From Metellina segmentata (Eukaryota; Arthropoda; Arachnida; Araneae; Tetragnathidae), in NCBI GenBank assembly GCA_947359465.1, contig OX375873.1:43372437-43436436 (forward strand): a DNA stretch of 64,000 bases, given 5' to 3'. Below, one piece after another: positions 21,188 through 32,052 of the stretch (position 1 is its first letter; the number at the start of each line of letters is the position of its first letter). The notes under the pieces are model-generated. The model searched no databases. It saw only the letters and a program-made list of their open reading frames with translations, and was not told the DNA's origin. Made by a program: the position numbers and the translations under genes.

Positions 21188-21382
21188 GAAATTTAAAAAA
21201 TATATACTTTTCAAAACGTTTTCAAATGTGTTTTCAAGCTTTCATTTTCCTTTGTAAAAAGAAAAATGTTTTTGAAAGAAAAATATTTGTGAAATAATTA
21301 TTTCCTTGGCGACTTTAGAAGTGCGCCAAAAAAATCGACAAGGCCATTGCCACCACTCATAAACGTAGAGGGTAGCTGTTCC
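20512..21382. mobile_element. TIR element family F, copy 1
   Basis: The left end GGTACAGTTACACTCTACCT and the right end (reverse complement GGAACAGCTACCCTCTACGT) are inverted repeats extending through ATGGCAACGGCTTGGCGA and GGCGCACTT. An (AT) tract sits inside at 21119-21182. There is no ORF. It interrupts the unknown gene at 20025-21690. No clean 8-bp duplication is visible at this copy. Confidence 0.8.
21119..21182 (+). repeat. (TA)n microsatellite
   Basis: About 32 uninterrupted TA units. Confidence 0.95.
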
Positions 21383-21885
21383 GATCGCTAACGATTCTGC
21401 CTTTTACGAATATGTCAAAGTCATCGTCTCTTCCGTTGAGGTCTGTGGTAGATATAGCACCGCCAGCTTCGTTGGTTTTGCCAATGGAATTCTTCTACGC
21501 CTCGAGTAGAGTCCGAACCGCCATTTCGTCTTCGATGGTACGCAGACCCAAGTCCATAAATTCTTCCGGATGTTCGGCATTCCGGCGAGGTAGTCTCGTT
21601 CGACGTATGGCTTTTCTTCTGCTTTCTGTTTCTTTGCGTCTTTCTTGACCTGCTTCTTTTTGCTACGCTTTTCTCGAAACTGCTTTCTGAAAGAGAAAGT
21701 TTGAATCAATTATTTTTCCAGGCAAGACGTAGCGAAGAGAAATAGAATTATATTTATGTTAAAGCATAGTAAATAATGTTTACAGACAAAAATGTATAAA
21801 AATAAATAAATTTTAAGAGCACGAAGCGCACTTACATTTGTTTCCTGCTACAGTCCAGCATTTTAAAAGGTAGATAAGATATCTG

Positions 21886-22692
21886 GGTACAGCTACACTC
21901 TACGTTTATGAGTAATGGCAACGGCTTGGCGACTTTTTTTGGCGCACTTCTAAAGTCGCCAAGGAAAAAATTATTTCTTAACTCTTTTTCCGTCACAATT
22001 TTTTTTTCTTTTTGCAACACACTTTTTAAACATATTTCAGAACGTTTTGAAAAGTATATTTTTTAAAAACTTTCACAAAAAGTAGTAAGCTTAAGCACAT
22101 ATCAAAACACATTTGTGAACCAGCAGAGAAACTAAGCGACGAATGTTTGGTAAGAATACCCTGAAACTTATTAATTAATTACACTAAATACAGTGGGCAT
22201 GTTGAAAAAAAAAAGATTTACAAAAGAAAAAGAGCAAGAACTAATACAACCTGATAGCGTCAGAATTCTTTCGTAAAAAAATAATGAAAACGAAAATGGT
22301 CAAAGTTATAATACTCTGAAAACTATTTTAGTAAAATAAAAATTCCACAACTGTCAAAATACAAATAAATGGACCAATGGTATCACAGAAAACGATTTAA
22401 AAGGACCAATGCAATCAAAGGATATTTAAAAAACAAAATAACCAATGGGAGAAAAGAAAAAAATTTCAAACGAATCAATGAAATCAAACGATTTTAACGG
22501 ATTTTGGAAGAACTTTCTAGAATATTAAAAATGAAAATTGAAAGTTTCCGTTTGCCGAGGTTGCCATGAAAACCACAACAGCCGTAACGAAAGATGTGCT
22601 GCCTTAATTTATCGTAACTCGCTACCAGAAGTGCGCCAAAAAAAATCGCCAAGCCGTTGCCATCACTCATAAACGTAGAGTGTAGCTGTACC
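21886..22692. mobile_element. TIR element family F, copy 2, with 8-bp target duplication
   Basis: The ends GGTACAGCTACACTCTACGT and their complement are flanked by a perfect 8-bp duplication GATATCTG (21878-21885 and 22693-22700). It is 807 bp. The duplication length fits hAT/P/Merlin-type integration. No transposase inside. Confidence 0.9.
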
Positions 22693-22716
22693 GATATCTG
22701 TAATAATGAAATAAAC

Positions 22717-22803
22717 AGCACTTAAAAGTACAGTTTCTTTGTAGATAGCACTAAAAAGTACCATTTCTTTGTAGATAGCACTAAAAAGTACTGTTTGTGA
22801 ATA
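22717..22803 (-). repeat. 30-bp tandem repeat, three units
   Basis: The unit AGCACTAAAAAGTACCATTT plus CTTTGTAGAT occurs three times between TIR copies 2 and 3. On the minus strand it is an open frame repeating VLFSAIYKE. Confidence 0.8.
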
Positions 22804-23187
22804 AGTTGCAGCAGAAGATTCCTCTTTGCCAAAAAAAATCGCCTTAATCAAACGTTTATAATCTCACTTGATCAAAGCATTAAAAATCACCACTTAACAT
22901 TTTGACAGACATAAACATGAATGAAGAAATATTTTTGTAAGCGATACTGTTTACTTACAATACTGAAACAATAATAAACAGTCGGTAAGTAATACAATGT
23001 TGTAAACCTATTGTTTTAAAGCATTCAGAAAAATATATATTGTTATAATTGGAAGCAATTTATTGTTCCCAATTAAAAGAGTTTTTTCTATTTCCATTGT
23101 TACATTTGATAGTTACAAATTTTGCTGCTCGTCAATGTGATATAGAAATGTGTAATTTCAATAACATTTTTGATTTGATTCGTAAAG

Positions 23188-23953
23188 GGTTGCAGCTACA
23201 GTCTAAGTTTATAGCAGTGTCAACATTTTGCAACATAGCAAGGCAATTTTTTTGGCGCACTTCTAAAGTCGCCAATTAAAGAATTATTTCAAAAATCCCT
23301 TTCTTTTTACAACGGAAAATAAAAGCTTGAAAACACATTTGAGAACGTTTTAAAAAGTATATTTTTTAAACGCTTTCACAAAAAGTTATAAGTTTAAACA
23401 CATTTGTGAACCAGCAGAAAAGTTAAGCTGTGAATGTTGGGTAAGAATAACCTGAAACATATCAATTACACTAAATACGGTGGGCATGTTGAAAAAGAAT
23501 AAAAGAAAAGAAGCAAGAAGTAATACAACCTGACAGAAAATTCCACAAATTGCGAAAAACTAATAAATACCAGAAGTTTACCGTGAAAAAAATTATAGTA
23601 AAATAAAATTCCGCGGAACTGGAGAAAAACCATCAAATTGAACAAATGAAATCAAAGAAAAAAATTTTAAAGGACCAATGTAATCAAATGATATTTTAAA
23701 GTTAAAGTAACCAATGGATTCAAAGAACACATTTCAAACGAACCAATGAAATCAAACGACTTTAACGTATTCTAAAAGAGCTTTCTAGAATAATGAATAT
23801 GAAAATTTTAAGTTTCCGAGGTTGCTATGAAAACCACAATAACCGTAAACATAGATGGGTTGCCTTAATCTACCATAACTCGCTACTATAATTGCGCCAA
23901 GAAAATAGCCAAGGACGTTGCCACCGCTATAAACGTAGACTGTAGCTGTAACC
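23188..23953. mobile_element. TIR element family F, copy 3 (diverged)
   Basis: GGTTGCAGCTACAGTCTAAG at the left and the complement of GGTTACAGCTACAGTCTACG at the right. The inner TTGGCGCACTTCTAAAGTCG matches copies 1 and 2. It is more decayed than copy 2 and has no clear target duplication. Confidence 0.8.
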
Positions 23954-24002
23954 TTAAATGTTGCGTCAATAAATTAACAAGAATCATTACTATGTTTACA
24001 CT

Positions 24003-24280
24003 AGCAAAATTACCCGAGCTCACTCGGTTTGAATTAGAAAATAATCATTTTCCTCGTTCCAAAAAAATGCCAAATCCTTTAAGTGTGAATAAAATAATTT
24101 TTTTAACACTTTTTCAACCTTTTTATAACTTAATAACTTTTATAACATTTTTATAACTTCTACACAACCTACTGTGGACACAAATCCTATATATGCGTGT
24201 AATACATTTCACATATATCGCACCCCTGCTAAAGCTACAAACTGACGAAAGGTGACATACACTAAGGTAACGAACAACGG
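24003..24280 (+). repeat. Interspersed repeat (counterpart of 1985-2257)
   Basis: It starts ACTAGCAAAATTACCCGAGC and ends around CTGACGAAAGGTGACATACA. It is the inverse copy of the block at 1985-2257. Confidence 0.6.
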
Positions 24281-24349
24281 AGATCACGAGAGACCTGAGT
24301 AGCTGTTGTACTGTTTCGCCTCGCTGTAAACTCTATTATTATAAACTAG

Positions 24350-25245
24350 CTACTGCGTGGCTAGCCCGGCGTTGCCCGTGCCCGTGGTGTTTGGTTTTTA
24401 ACTGGTTTAAAATTTTCCGCTGATTTCAAATCTGTTGAAATTTTCATTTTGTCTTTAACGATTCCGATTTTACGAAAAACGAACTCAACAATCCCAGTCA
24501 AAATATTTTTATTTTATTGCTCTCTTTAGCTAAAATGAAAATCTGTTTTTATTTTTATTTTAACGCGAAGGGCAGAAGATGCAATTTGTTTCCTTTAGTG
24601 CAATCCGTTTCGCAGGAAATCAAAATGAATGAATCTCGAAACAAACGAAGGTCATTCGAATGTGTTCTCCCCCCGGAGATGAAAAAACCTTGTCATGGTT
24701 CCAAAGGCTGACGTCAAGGTGACACGTGAGGGCGAAAAGTCTAAATTTTTATGTTTTTTCCTTCCTCATAATTACCGCAAAAGAATGAGAATGGTGAAAA
24801 AAAACTATTAAATTCATTTTAAAATGTTCTAGATTAAATTTTAAAATTCACCTCGACCCTAAAATTGCAAAAAATTTGGTCTACCTGTGTGTCAAATCTC
24901 ATTACTGTAAGTGCCATAGGTTCGTCGGGACTTCGCGGGCAAGAAACAAACAGACAGACAAACTCTTCCTTTTATAATAGTAGAGAAGGAAGTGTTTGTT
25001 TCTCTGTTTGCTTGTTACGTGCAAGTTCCTGACGAATCTATGGCACTTACAGTAATGGGATTTAGCACAATGGTAGTCCGAATTTTTTGCAATTTTTGTA
25101 CGAAGCCCGAATTTTAAAATTCAATCTAGAACATTTAAAAAAAATTCCATCAAAAAAAGTAATAGCTTGCAAAGGTGAAAAACAAGTTTCGAAAGTAACG
25201 TCAGGTGAAAGGGGTAGCTCTTGATAACATTATGTGCTACTGTGT
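24350..25245. repeat. Head-to-head pair of interspersed repeats
   Basis: The plus copy (about 24350-24985) starts CTAGCCCGGCGTTGCCCGTG and ends ...GACAGACAAACTCTTCCTTTTATAATAGTAGA. From 24985 the reverse complement of its last 250 bp or so follows (AGGAAGTGTTTGTTTCTCTG, then CTATGGCACTTACAGTAATG). This makes a large palindrome centred near 24985. Confidence 0.75.
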
Positions 25246-25480
25246 GTGCCATAAATAATTATATGCCACCTTTTTATGGTTTTCTCGAGAGTTATCCTGA
25301 AAATGAAGACTTATCTGTTGTTTATCTAACAGATATTCCACGCCTTATGACTAGGACAACTTTTTTGTTGCAGTAAAAAGGGGTAAAGTTGCATTTATGG
25401 AAATAAAGTTGCATTTATTTTTGATACACTAAATTCTAAAATAAATTATTCGTAAAAAATGAAAAAAATTCAAAATACAC

Positions 25481-25870
25481 AGTCCAGTCACATTAATGTG
25501 ACCACCTGTCAAAAGCCAAAATAACCACCTTTGGCAGAGCGGACCGCTGCGTTCGAAGTCAGAGAGTCAATTAGGTTTCTGAAGGTGTTCACTGGGATGT
25601 TGAGCCATGCCGACTCCAGTGCCGTGGCCAGCTGCGCTAGATTAAGCGGTTGAGGATCCATGGCGCGAACAACCCGATCGAGGTGGTTCAGACGTTTCAC
25701 GCCGTATACGCCAATGTCCATCTGTCCGATGGAGCATAAAACGTGATTCATCGGTAAAAGCCACCTCGCGAACAGTTCGCAAAATTAGCCGTTTCCGAAA
25801 TGCTTCCACCCTTGGCCCGAAAGCCCATAATCATGCCTTTTTAGACGTCGGATAAATCGCTACGTTTCTA
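25481..25870 (-). mobile_element. Internally deleted Tc1-like element
   Basis: The end AGTCCAGTCACATTAATGTG is followed, on the minus strand, by two separated pieces of transposase. One is REVAFTDESRFMLHRTDGHW (first Asp region); the other is LESAWLNIPVNTFRNLIDSL (C-terminal tail). The middle is deleted. Confidence 0.8.
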
Positions 25871-26280
25871 CATTACCTTCTTACCATGAACTTGTTTGAT
25901 CCGCAATGGTTCGGCGTTTGCAAGATCAGACACACGTAATCGAAAGGTTGATTCAGAAAGCAAAAAATGAAATAGTAATTTGATATTAATTAATTTTGAG
26001 GTTTCTTTTAAAAAGTTGCAGGTGGTTGCAAACCTGCTAGAATACCAGAGCTCCACCGAGAAAACCTGAATTATTGCAATATATGAATCATCAATTAAAA
26101 AATATTGCACGAGCGTGTTTGTAACAATTATTGAGTGTGAATTGTGTTTATTTTAAATGTAGTGTATTGGATAAGAATAGAAGGTGAGGAGTATTGGGGC
26201 TCAAGTCCAAGCTCTTTTTCTCTTGGGTCAAAAATACTATCTTGCAAAAGGTCTTGATAATGAAATCTGATACAAATATA

Positions 26281-27783
26281 CAGGGTGGTCCCGAATTCAT
26301 GGTACAAACTTTAATGGTAGGTACAGGACATTGTAACAATGATTTATTGTATAGGAATGTATAGTCGCAAGTGACGCGGTGAGGCGTAAACAGGGGAAAT
26401 AAAAGGAAAGAGAAATGGAGTGATCGGTTGGTATCATAGCCGGTAGAGGGCAGTAGATGTCTAGCCGCTGTTGAACATGATGCATCGCAGTAGGGAAAAG
26501 CGCCATTCACAATTGTGCTGCCGTAGACGATGGGTGACTTTACGTATGCAGAAAAAGCAGACATGCATTACATGTACGGCCGTGCAAATGGTAACGGCAG
26601 AGCTGCGTTACGAATGTATCGCGCGGAGTATCCTGATCGACGAATGCCGGATCATAGAATTTTTCAACGGTTACATCGTCAACTTTGTGAAACAGGTGCG
26701 TTCGACGTCAACAGACATGGCGCTGGTCGAGTAAGAGCTGTACGCACTCCAAGGCTGGAAGAAAGCATCTTGAACATTGTGGCTGATAGACCCGAGTCAA
26801 GCACAAGAACTGTTGCGCGTGACGTAGGTGTGAGTCATCAGACTGTATGCAGAGTGTTAAACGAAAATCGCTTACACCCCTTCCATTTTCAGAAAGTACA
26901 AGCATTGAATCCGGCAGATTATCCTCGCCGCGTGAACTTCTGCCTGTGGGTGATGCAGCAATGTGCGTTGCAGCCGGATTTCGTAGATTATGTGCTATTT
27001 ACAGATGAAGCGACATTTTCACGCGAGGGTGTCTTTAATGCGCACAATTCCCATGTGTGGGCAACCGATAATCCACATGCAACGCGTCGACATGCGTTTC
27101 AACAACGTTTCAGTATTAATGTGTGGGCTGGTATTGTGAACGACTTTTTGATTGGCCCATACTTACTACCCACGCGGCTCACTGGCGGAAGCTATCTTAT
27201 TTTTCTGAAAGAAGTGTTACCACAACTGCTGCATGATGTTCCGATCGCCATTCGTAACCGCATGTGGTTTCAGCACGATGGGGCGCCAGCACACTTCAGC
27301 ATTGATGTACGGAATTACCTGAATGCCACGTTTGGTACTCGATGGATTGGACGTGGTGGACCAGTCCCTTGGCCACCCCGATCTCCCGATTTATCGAGCC
27401 TCGATTACTTTTTATGGGGACATCTAAAGCATCTTGTTTATGAGACTCCAGTTGACTCAGATGAGGATCTCGTCGCTCGCTTATCTGTAGCTGCTGCAGG
27501 TGTGCGTGAAATACCAGGCATCTTTGAACGTGTACGCCAATCGCTCCACCGACGCTGTCAAGCATGTATCGATACTGGTGGACGCAATTTTGAACAATTA
27601 CTGTAAACATGACACTTGTCAACAACGCTTTCAATAAAATCTTTGTTTTTCCTTTCGGCCGTTATTTCCCCTGTTTTCGCCTCACCGCGTCACTTGCGAC
27701 TATACATTCCTATACAATAAATCATTGTTACAATGTCCTGTACCTACCATTAAAGTTTGTACCATGAATTCGGGACCACCCTG
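26281..27783 (+). mobile_element. Intact DD41D mariner-type transposon, copy 1
   Basis: This 1503-bp element has terminal inverted repeats of about 120 bp beginning CAGGGTGGTCCCGAATTCAT and is flanked by TA on both sides (26279-26280, 27784-27785). It contains one uninterrupted transposase gene. A near-identical inverted copy lies at 60969-62471. Full TIRs, a clean TA duplication and an intact ORF indicate a young, probably recently active element. Confidence 0.95.
26530..27606 (+). CDS. Tc1/mariner-superfamily transposase, DD41D type (copy 1)
   Basis: 358 residues. The N-terminal third is a helix-turn-helix region (for example VSHQTVCRVLNENRLHP at about 101-117). The DDE/D core has Asp159 (FTDEATF), Asp250 (FQHDGAPAH) and Asp292 (SPDLSSLDYFLWG). 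I count 41 residues between the second and third Asp, matching the DD41D group rather than classical mariner (DD34D) or Tc1 (DD34E). It catalyses cut-and-paste transposition into TA. No stop or frameshift is seen, and the protein is identical to that of the other copy. MGDFTYAEK is the start shared by both copies. Confidence 0.95.
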   Translation: MGDFTYAEKADMHYMYGRANGNGRAALRMYRAEYPDRRMPDHRIFQRLHRQLCETGAFDVNRHGAGRVRAVRTPRLEESILNIVADRPESSTRTVARDVGVSHQTVCRVLNENRLHPFHFQKVQALNPADYPRRVNFCLWVMQQCALQPDFVDYVLFTDEATFSREGVFNAHNSHVWATDNPHATRRHAFQQRFSINVWAGIVNDFLIGPYLLPTRLTGGSYLIFLKEVLPQLLHDVPIAIRNRMWFQHDGAPAHFSIDVRNYLNATFGTRWIGRGGPVPWPPRSPDLSSLDYFLWGHLKHLVYETPVDSDEDLVARLSVAAAGVREIPGIFERVRQSLHRRCQACIDTGGRNFEQLL

Positions 27784-27785
27784 TA

Positions 27786-28390
27786 TAACCGTGAAATGAC
27801 GCACGAACTCTTTTCGCGCCATTTGCGATAAATATTCTGTCGAAGAAAACGTGTTTATTTCGCTTACTTGGTGTAGACAAAAGTATATTTTGAAACAAAA
27901 TAGACATTACTGGATACAACCGTTTATTAATTATTATTTATATTCCATTTGTTTATGAAAACAAGGTACTTCAGAACGGAGACTCATGTGCGGCGACCAT
28001 GCGGCGCCGTGGGGAACAGCGGTACAAATTGCACTCAAGTTGGACGTACGTCGACCCAGCGGCGCTGGAGGCATGTGCGCACTGCTGCATTGGATCTAAT
28101 GTATCTCAGCCGCACTTGCATTGCGGCAGTGGCGCCGCACGTTGAATAACCGGATGTGTGCACCGGGCCTTGATGAACCCTAAACTAATAACCGCAACGA
28201 AAAAAAAATCTTCTTCATCGTTCTACAATTTTTAATAAATCATGTTAACGAACGTAATTTTATGATGCGTACTTTATCGGAAAACCGTCTACGAATCGAG
28301 CGAAAAAAGCCAGTTTTCAATCCTGCGGCGGTAATTTTTTTTAATATAAAGAGATATTTTGCATTAGAAAAAAAGAGCCCAAATGGAAAA
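27786..28390 (+). repeat. GC-rich block and 3' part of a dispersed repeat
   Basis: 27965-28150 is unusually GC-rich (GTGCGGCGACCATGCGGCGC, later GCGGCAGTGGCGCCGCAC). From 28165 the sequence CCTAAACTAATAACCGCAAC...GGCGGTAATTTTTTTTAATATA matches the 3' part of the element at 55998-57506. No gene seen. Confidence 0.5.
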
Positions 28391-28612
28391 AAAAAAACTT
28401 GAAAATCAAAAATATTCGATGGACAAACACTTCATTTTTATTTTATAGATATGTTGAGCTGGAAACATCTCAGATATGTAGCGTAGAACATTCTATAAAA
28501 GCGTTAGAACTTTGTTTAGTTATACTGTTCAAACATGTTGCCATTCACTGGACACAAATACTTCTAATAAAATATCTAATTTCTGATAATATCTTTCAAT
28601 GTTTTCCTCCAG

Positions 28613-28838
28613 AATTTTGCTCTCAGTTTATAAAAAGACCAGAGGTTGTCATGAATGAGACTGAAAAAGAGATTTGGAATAAACATTGTCCTTTCGACTT
28701 TGACTCGATAATGCTGTACGGATCTACAACTTGCAGTTTTAAACCAGGAGTAGAATCTTTGAAGGCTAAAGATGGTGGATTGTTGCTCGAGCCATCTGAT
28801 AAACGCGGACTGTCTGTCACGGATAAGAAGAGATTAAG
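28613..28838 (+). CDS. Orphan astacin C-terminal exon (gene C)
   Basis: This frame after TTTTCCTCCAG encodes FCSQFIKRPEVVMNE, then FDFDSIMLYGSTTCSF (Met-turn with Tyr) and KPGVESLKAKDGGLLLEPSD. It ends KKRLR at a possible donor AG|GTTTGT in phase 2. The entry phase (1) matches the last exons of genes A and B. The final LYxC segment is missing unless another exon follows, and there are extra cysteines (FCSQ, NKHC, TTCS). I found no zinc-site exon on the plus strand between 15.7 and 28.6 kb. It is therefore a partial gene with very diverged upstream exons, or an exon stranded by rearrangement. Confidence 0.7.
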
Positions 28839-31800
28839 GTTTGTTATTTCACTTAAAAACAACATTTTTGTCTGACAAAATCAGAAAATTGTTCTTAATT
28901 GTGCATTGGTTTCTATTTATTAAACATTACTACAAATGTAGTTCAGATTATGTTTGTGCAGTAATAACAATTTAGAGAATTTTATGTAAAAAAGAAAATA
29001 AACAGATGCTTGTGCAATTCCTTATTGTATAATCGACGATCAGATTTGGAAAAAATATTAAATTTACAACTGGTAATATAATAATAACAAAACACACAAC
29101 AATAAGGTAAAGTAAACTTTTGAATATTGAAATTATTTTTAGTAGGGCAAGAGCATTCGAGGGGTTAGTGCTTCCACTGAATATAAAACGTTTCATTGAT
29201 TAAAGTAGTGGCTACCACCTGCTGGAAATGCTTGAAGTTCTATAGATCAGTTTCACCGCTAGAGTTGTCTTTGAATTTCGGCAGGGAAGTTATGCAGACC
29301 GAAAAAGTACATGGATGAAATCAAATGCTCTTGCCCCACACAATACTTATCACATTACAAACACGACAACAAACGATGATATGCATTTGCTCCATCGTTT
29401 GAGGCAAGTGTGGCCATAAGAACATTAGAAATAGCATTGGAAAGTATTTTTTTAAAATTATATCAATGATAAGTTTAAACAAATAAAAGTGTAAACAAAT
29501 AAGTAAAAAAAGCCTCGGAGTATGTATTATGAAATTTTTTAAATTTACTGGGACAGAGTTTGATTATACATTGATTCAATATTATATATTTGAATATTTG
29601 TGTTTGCACTTGCCCCACCTCATCCTATAAGTGTCAAGATCATTCTCTAGTATTACTCTTGTCTGCGCAAAATGTTTTTAGATTAGTCACTCAAAAACTA
29701 TGAAAATTCAATTATATTTCATACTATATCAAAAAATGCCCAATTATGTAATTACACGAAATATTTGATTCACATAGGAGTAAAAATGTTTCGATGCATT
29801 ATTTTTCACGTTCCTATAAAAATGATGAAACAACATGCCTTTCATTTTCAAAGTAGCTTACATAAGACTCAATATTTTAATCTTATCATTTTAAAGAAAT
29901 CAAAGCATTCAATTTTGATACCTTTCATTTAGAAACTCAATATGCAAAACTAATGCTCTTGTGCATCAATCGATGTTTGTGTTCGATTTATATATTTTTC
30001 AAATGTTAACAAACGCATCACTCTCACTATTCTTAATATATTTCGAAGATCGTTGTAACGTCATCAACGTTGTCGGTACTCAAGACCAGTAGATAGCATC
30101 TTTAGTCGGATGGTTTAACTACATACAAATGAACGAAAAATCCAACCCTATTTTCACTTACCATACATTTTAATACTGAATTTTAAATTTCGAGATATCG
30201 ATAGGCATACATTAAAACCTTTATAAATTTGTATCGACTTAAAACTAAATACACTTCAACTTTACTTTTTTGAATTCTTGTCTTTTACGCGATCTAACGT
30301 ATTCTTTCATAATAGCTGGGTCCCGGTTTTTAATGACCAGAAAATGTACAAAAGATGACCTATAAAATGACCTAAAATGCAAAAACAAAAATAACCAAAA
30401 CATTTAATCGATATGCTTTCGATTCACAAAATATTTTCGTTCACAAACTGTCCAAACATTAAAAATATAATTTTTATTCGTACATTTATAGTATATGTAT
30501 TATGCACGCACACATATAACCAAAACTTTTTGAGACCATCTGTTTATGTTTCAAAGAAATGTTGCATGGTTTCAACAGGTGATACACTTGCTGCAATCTA
30601 AGTAAGCGTATTTATAAATAAATTCTTCACAGGATAAATACTGTGTATTCCAGGTGCAATCAACTATCGATTTTATACAAAATCCATCTGTGCCTTTAAT
30701 CACCGAACCACTAAAATTATTCATTGAAATACTTTCTTCTTTTTATGATTAAAAATAAGAATTTACATATAGAAGTAGTTAAAGAGAAATAAAATACACG
30801 TAATTTTTAGTAGTTAAATTTGTTTCAATATAACGTAGTGTTTTGCAAACGTTATGACTGTCAAAGTTATGTATATTTTTGTTTATATTGCTTTATTATA
30901 ATTAAATGTGTTTGTTGTGTTTGTCATAAACTAGTTAAAACACGTTTTTTAGTTTAAAATGTTGAACAAAATTTCAGGTTTGCCTCATGGATTTCGGAAG
31001 GCTTTTGATGTCAAGAAACTTCCCATTGAACTTTGGATTGTTTTAAAAATTTCGAGATGTTGGTGTATATACAGTTGTTGGAGTATAAAGAATGTGTTGT
31101 TCCAGTGTGACTTCAATTCAATTTCCTATCAAGAAGCTGTACTTGAAACATATGAAAATTATGGATTCTGATTCCTTAAATCATGTCGATTATGTGGTTA
31201 ATCATTTTTAGTAACAATTTTTTAGTAAGTTTTAAGTTAGAAATTCATGAGTATGCAATTTGCTTTACTTTTTAGGTTCGGAAAATAAAGATGTTCAACA
31301 ATTATATTATTGTTGTGTTATATATTTTTACTCTCTTATACTCTCATTGTTTTTGGCTCTTATCGGCGCTTTAATAGAGCGTAAAAAACTCACTCAAGCA
31401 CTTAAAGAAATGAAAAGAACTCATTAAACTTATAATATTTTTCCATTCACTCACAACGATACAGAACGAGGAAAACTTATCAACTTTGTACAACAACTAT
31501 CACACAATGAACGTTAGGGTTGGCAGAAAAATTCGAATTTCGTCGGAACAAATATAATAGTGAAAAAGTTTGCCAATCCTCCTCAAATTAACTTATCTGC
31601 TAATTTCTCAAATTTAAATGATATCTTAGTGAAGAAACTGGCGTTTGAAGTTCCCAAAATTCTGGCGTTTTGACTCTTTCGTTCGACATCGTCTGAATTC
31701 GATCCAGTCGATGTTTTATATTAGCAGTGGTAAAAAGAATGGTTTACACTCGCAACAACTTCTATAACACTTTTGGATTCACAATTAGTTTCAAACATTA

Positions 31801-32052
31801 AAACCGAACTTGGGACAAATTGTCGTATATACGGCCACATAAAGATAGTTTCCCTTAGTACGACCGAGTAGGACTCAAAAAAACGCATCTATGAAAATTT
31901 CTACTTGGTTTCATTCCAGGTATGAACTAATTTAATTAATGTGTAATGTGCAGAGTGAGATTCCTGAGAAATGAAGTGGGCATACAGCATTTTCAATGTG
32001 ATGGTATTGATGGATAATTTGAAAATAAGGGATATGTAAAATGCGTATCTAC
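28839..32052. other. AT-rich DNA without recognised genes
   Basis: I searched here for a final astacin exon for gene C and found none that I could support. An open frame at 30959-31171 (70 residues, MLNKISGLPHGFRKAFDVKK...) is followed by AATAAA at 31287 but is not recognised. Confidence 0.45.

Larger units (their letters stand above)
20025..21690 (-). pseudogene. Broken gene of unknown family, split by a TIR element
   Basis: On the minus strand an acceptor-like TTTCTCTTTCAG near 21690 is followed by a Lys/Arg-rich helix (FREKRSKKKQVKKDAKKQK). After a frameshift near 21600 comes acidic protein-like sequence (HPEEFMDLGLRTIEDEMAV) with an in-frame TAG, ending near 21391 (DDDFDIFVKGRI). The TIR element at 20512-21382 interrupts it. 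The frame resumes at 20511 as a Ser/Asn/Glu-rich linker with one TAA near 20388. It then has 119 open residues ending at 20025 (LNRLNRGLLIVGRNDAI and ILYNNFLGLEVKTDKELY). I do not recognise the family. The stop codons and frameshift suggest a decayed copy; a transposon-encoded protein is the alternative. Confidence 0.45.

Noticed and set aside
21412..21648. 78-residue plus-strand frame
   Set aside because: It is the antisense of the better protein-like minus frame with HPEEFMDLGLRTIEDEM.
26297..26564. Open frames antisense to the DD41D element (also at 62188-62724)
   Set aside because: They lie within the element's TIR and are antisense or overlapping shadows; they recur only because the element is duplicated.
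30959..31171. 70-residue frame followed by AATAAA
   Set aside because: No motif, no splice or promoter context; too short to support as a gene.
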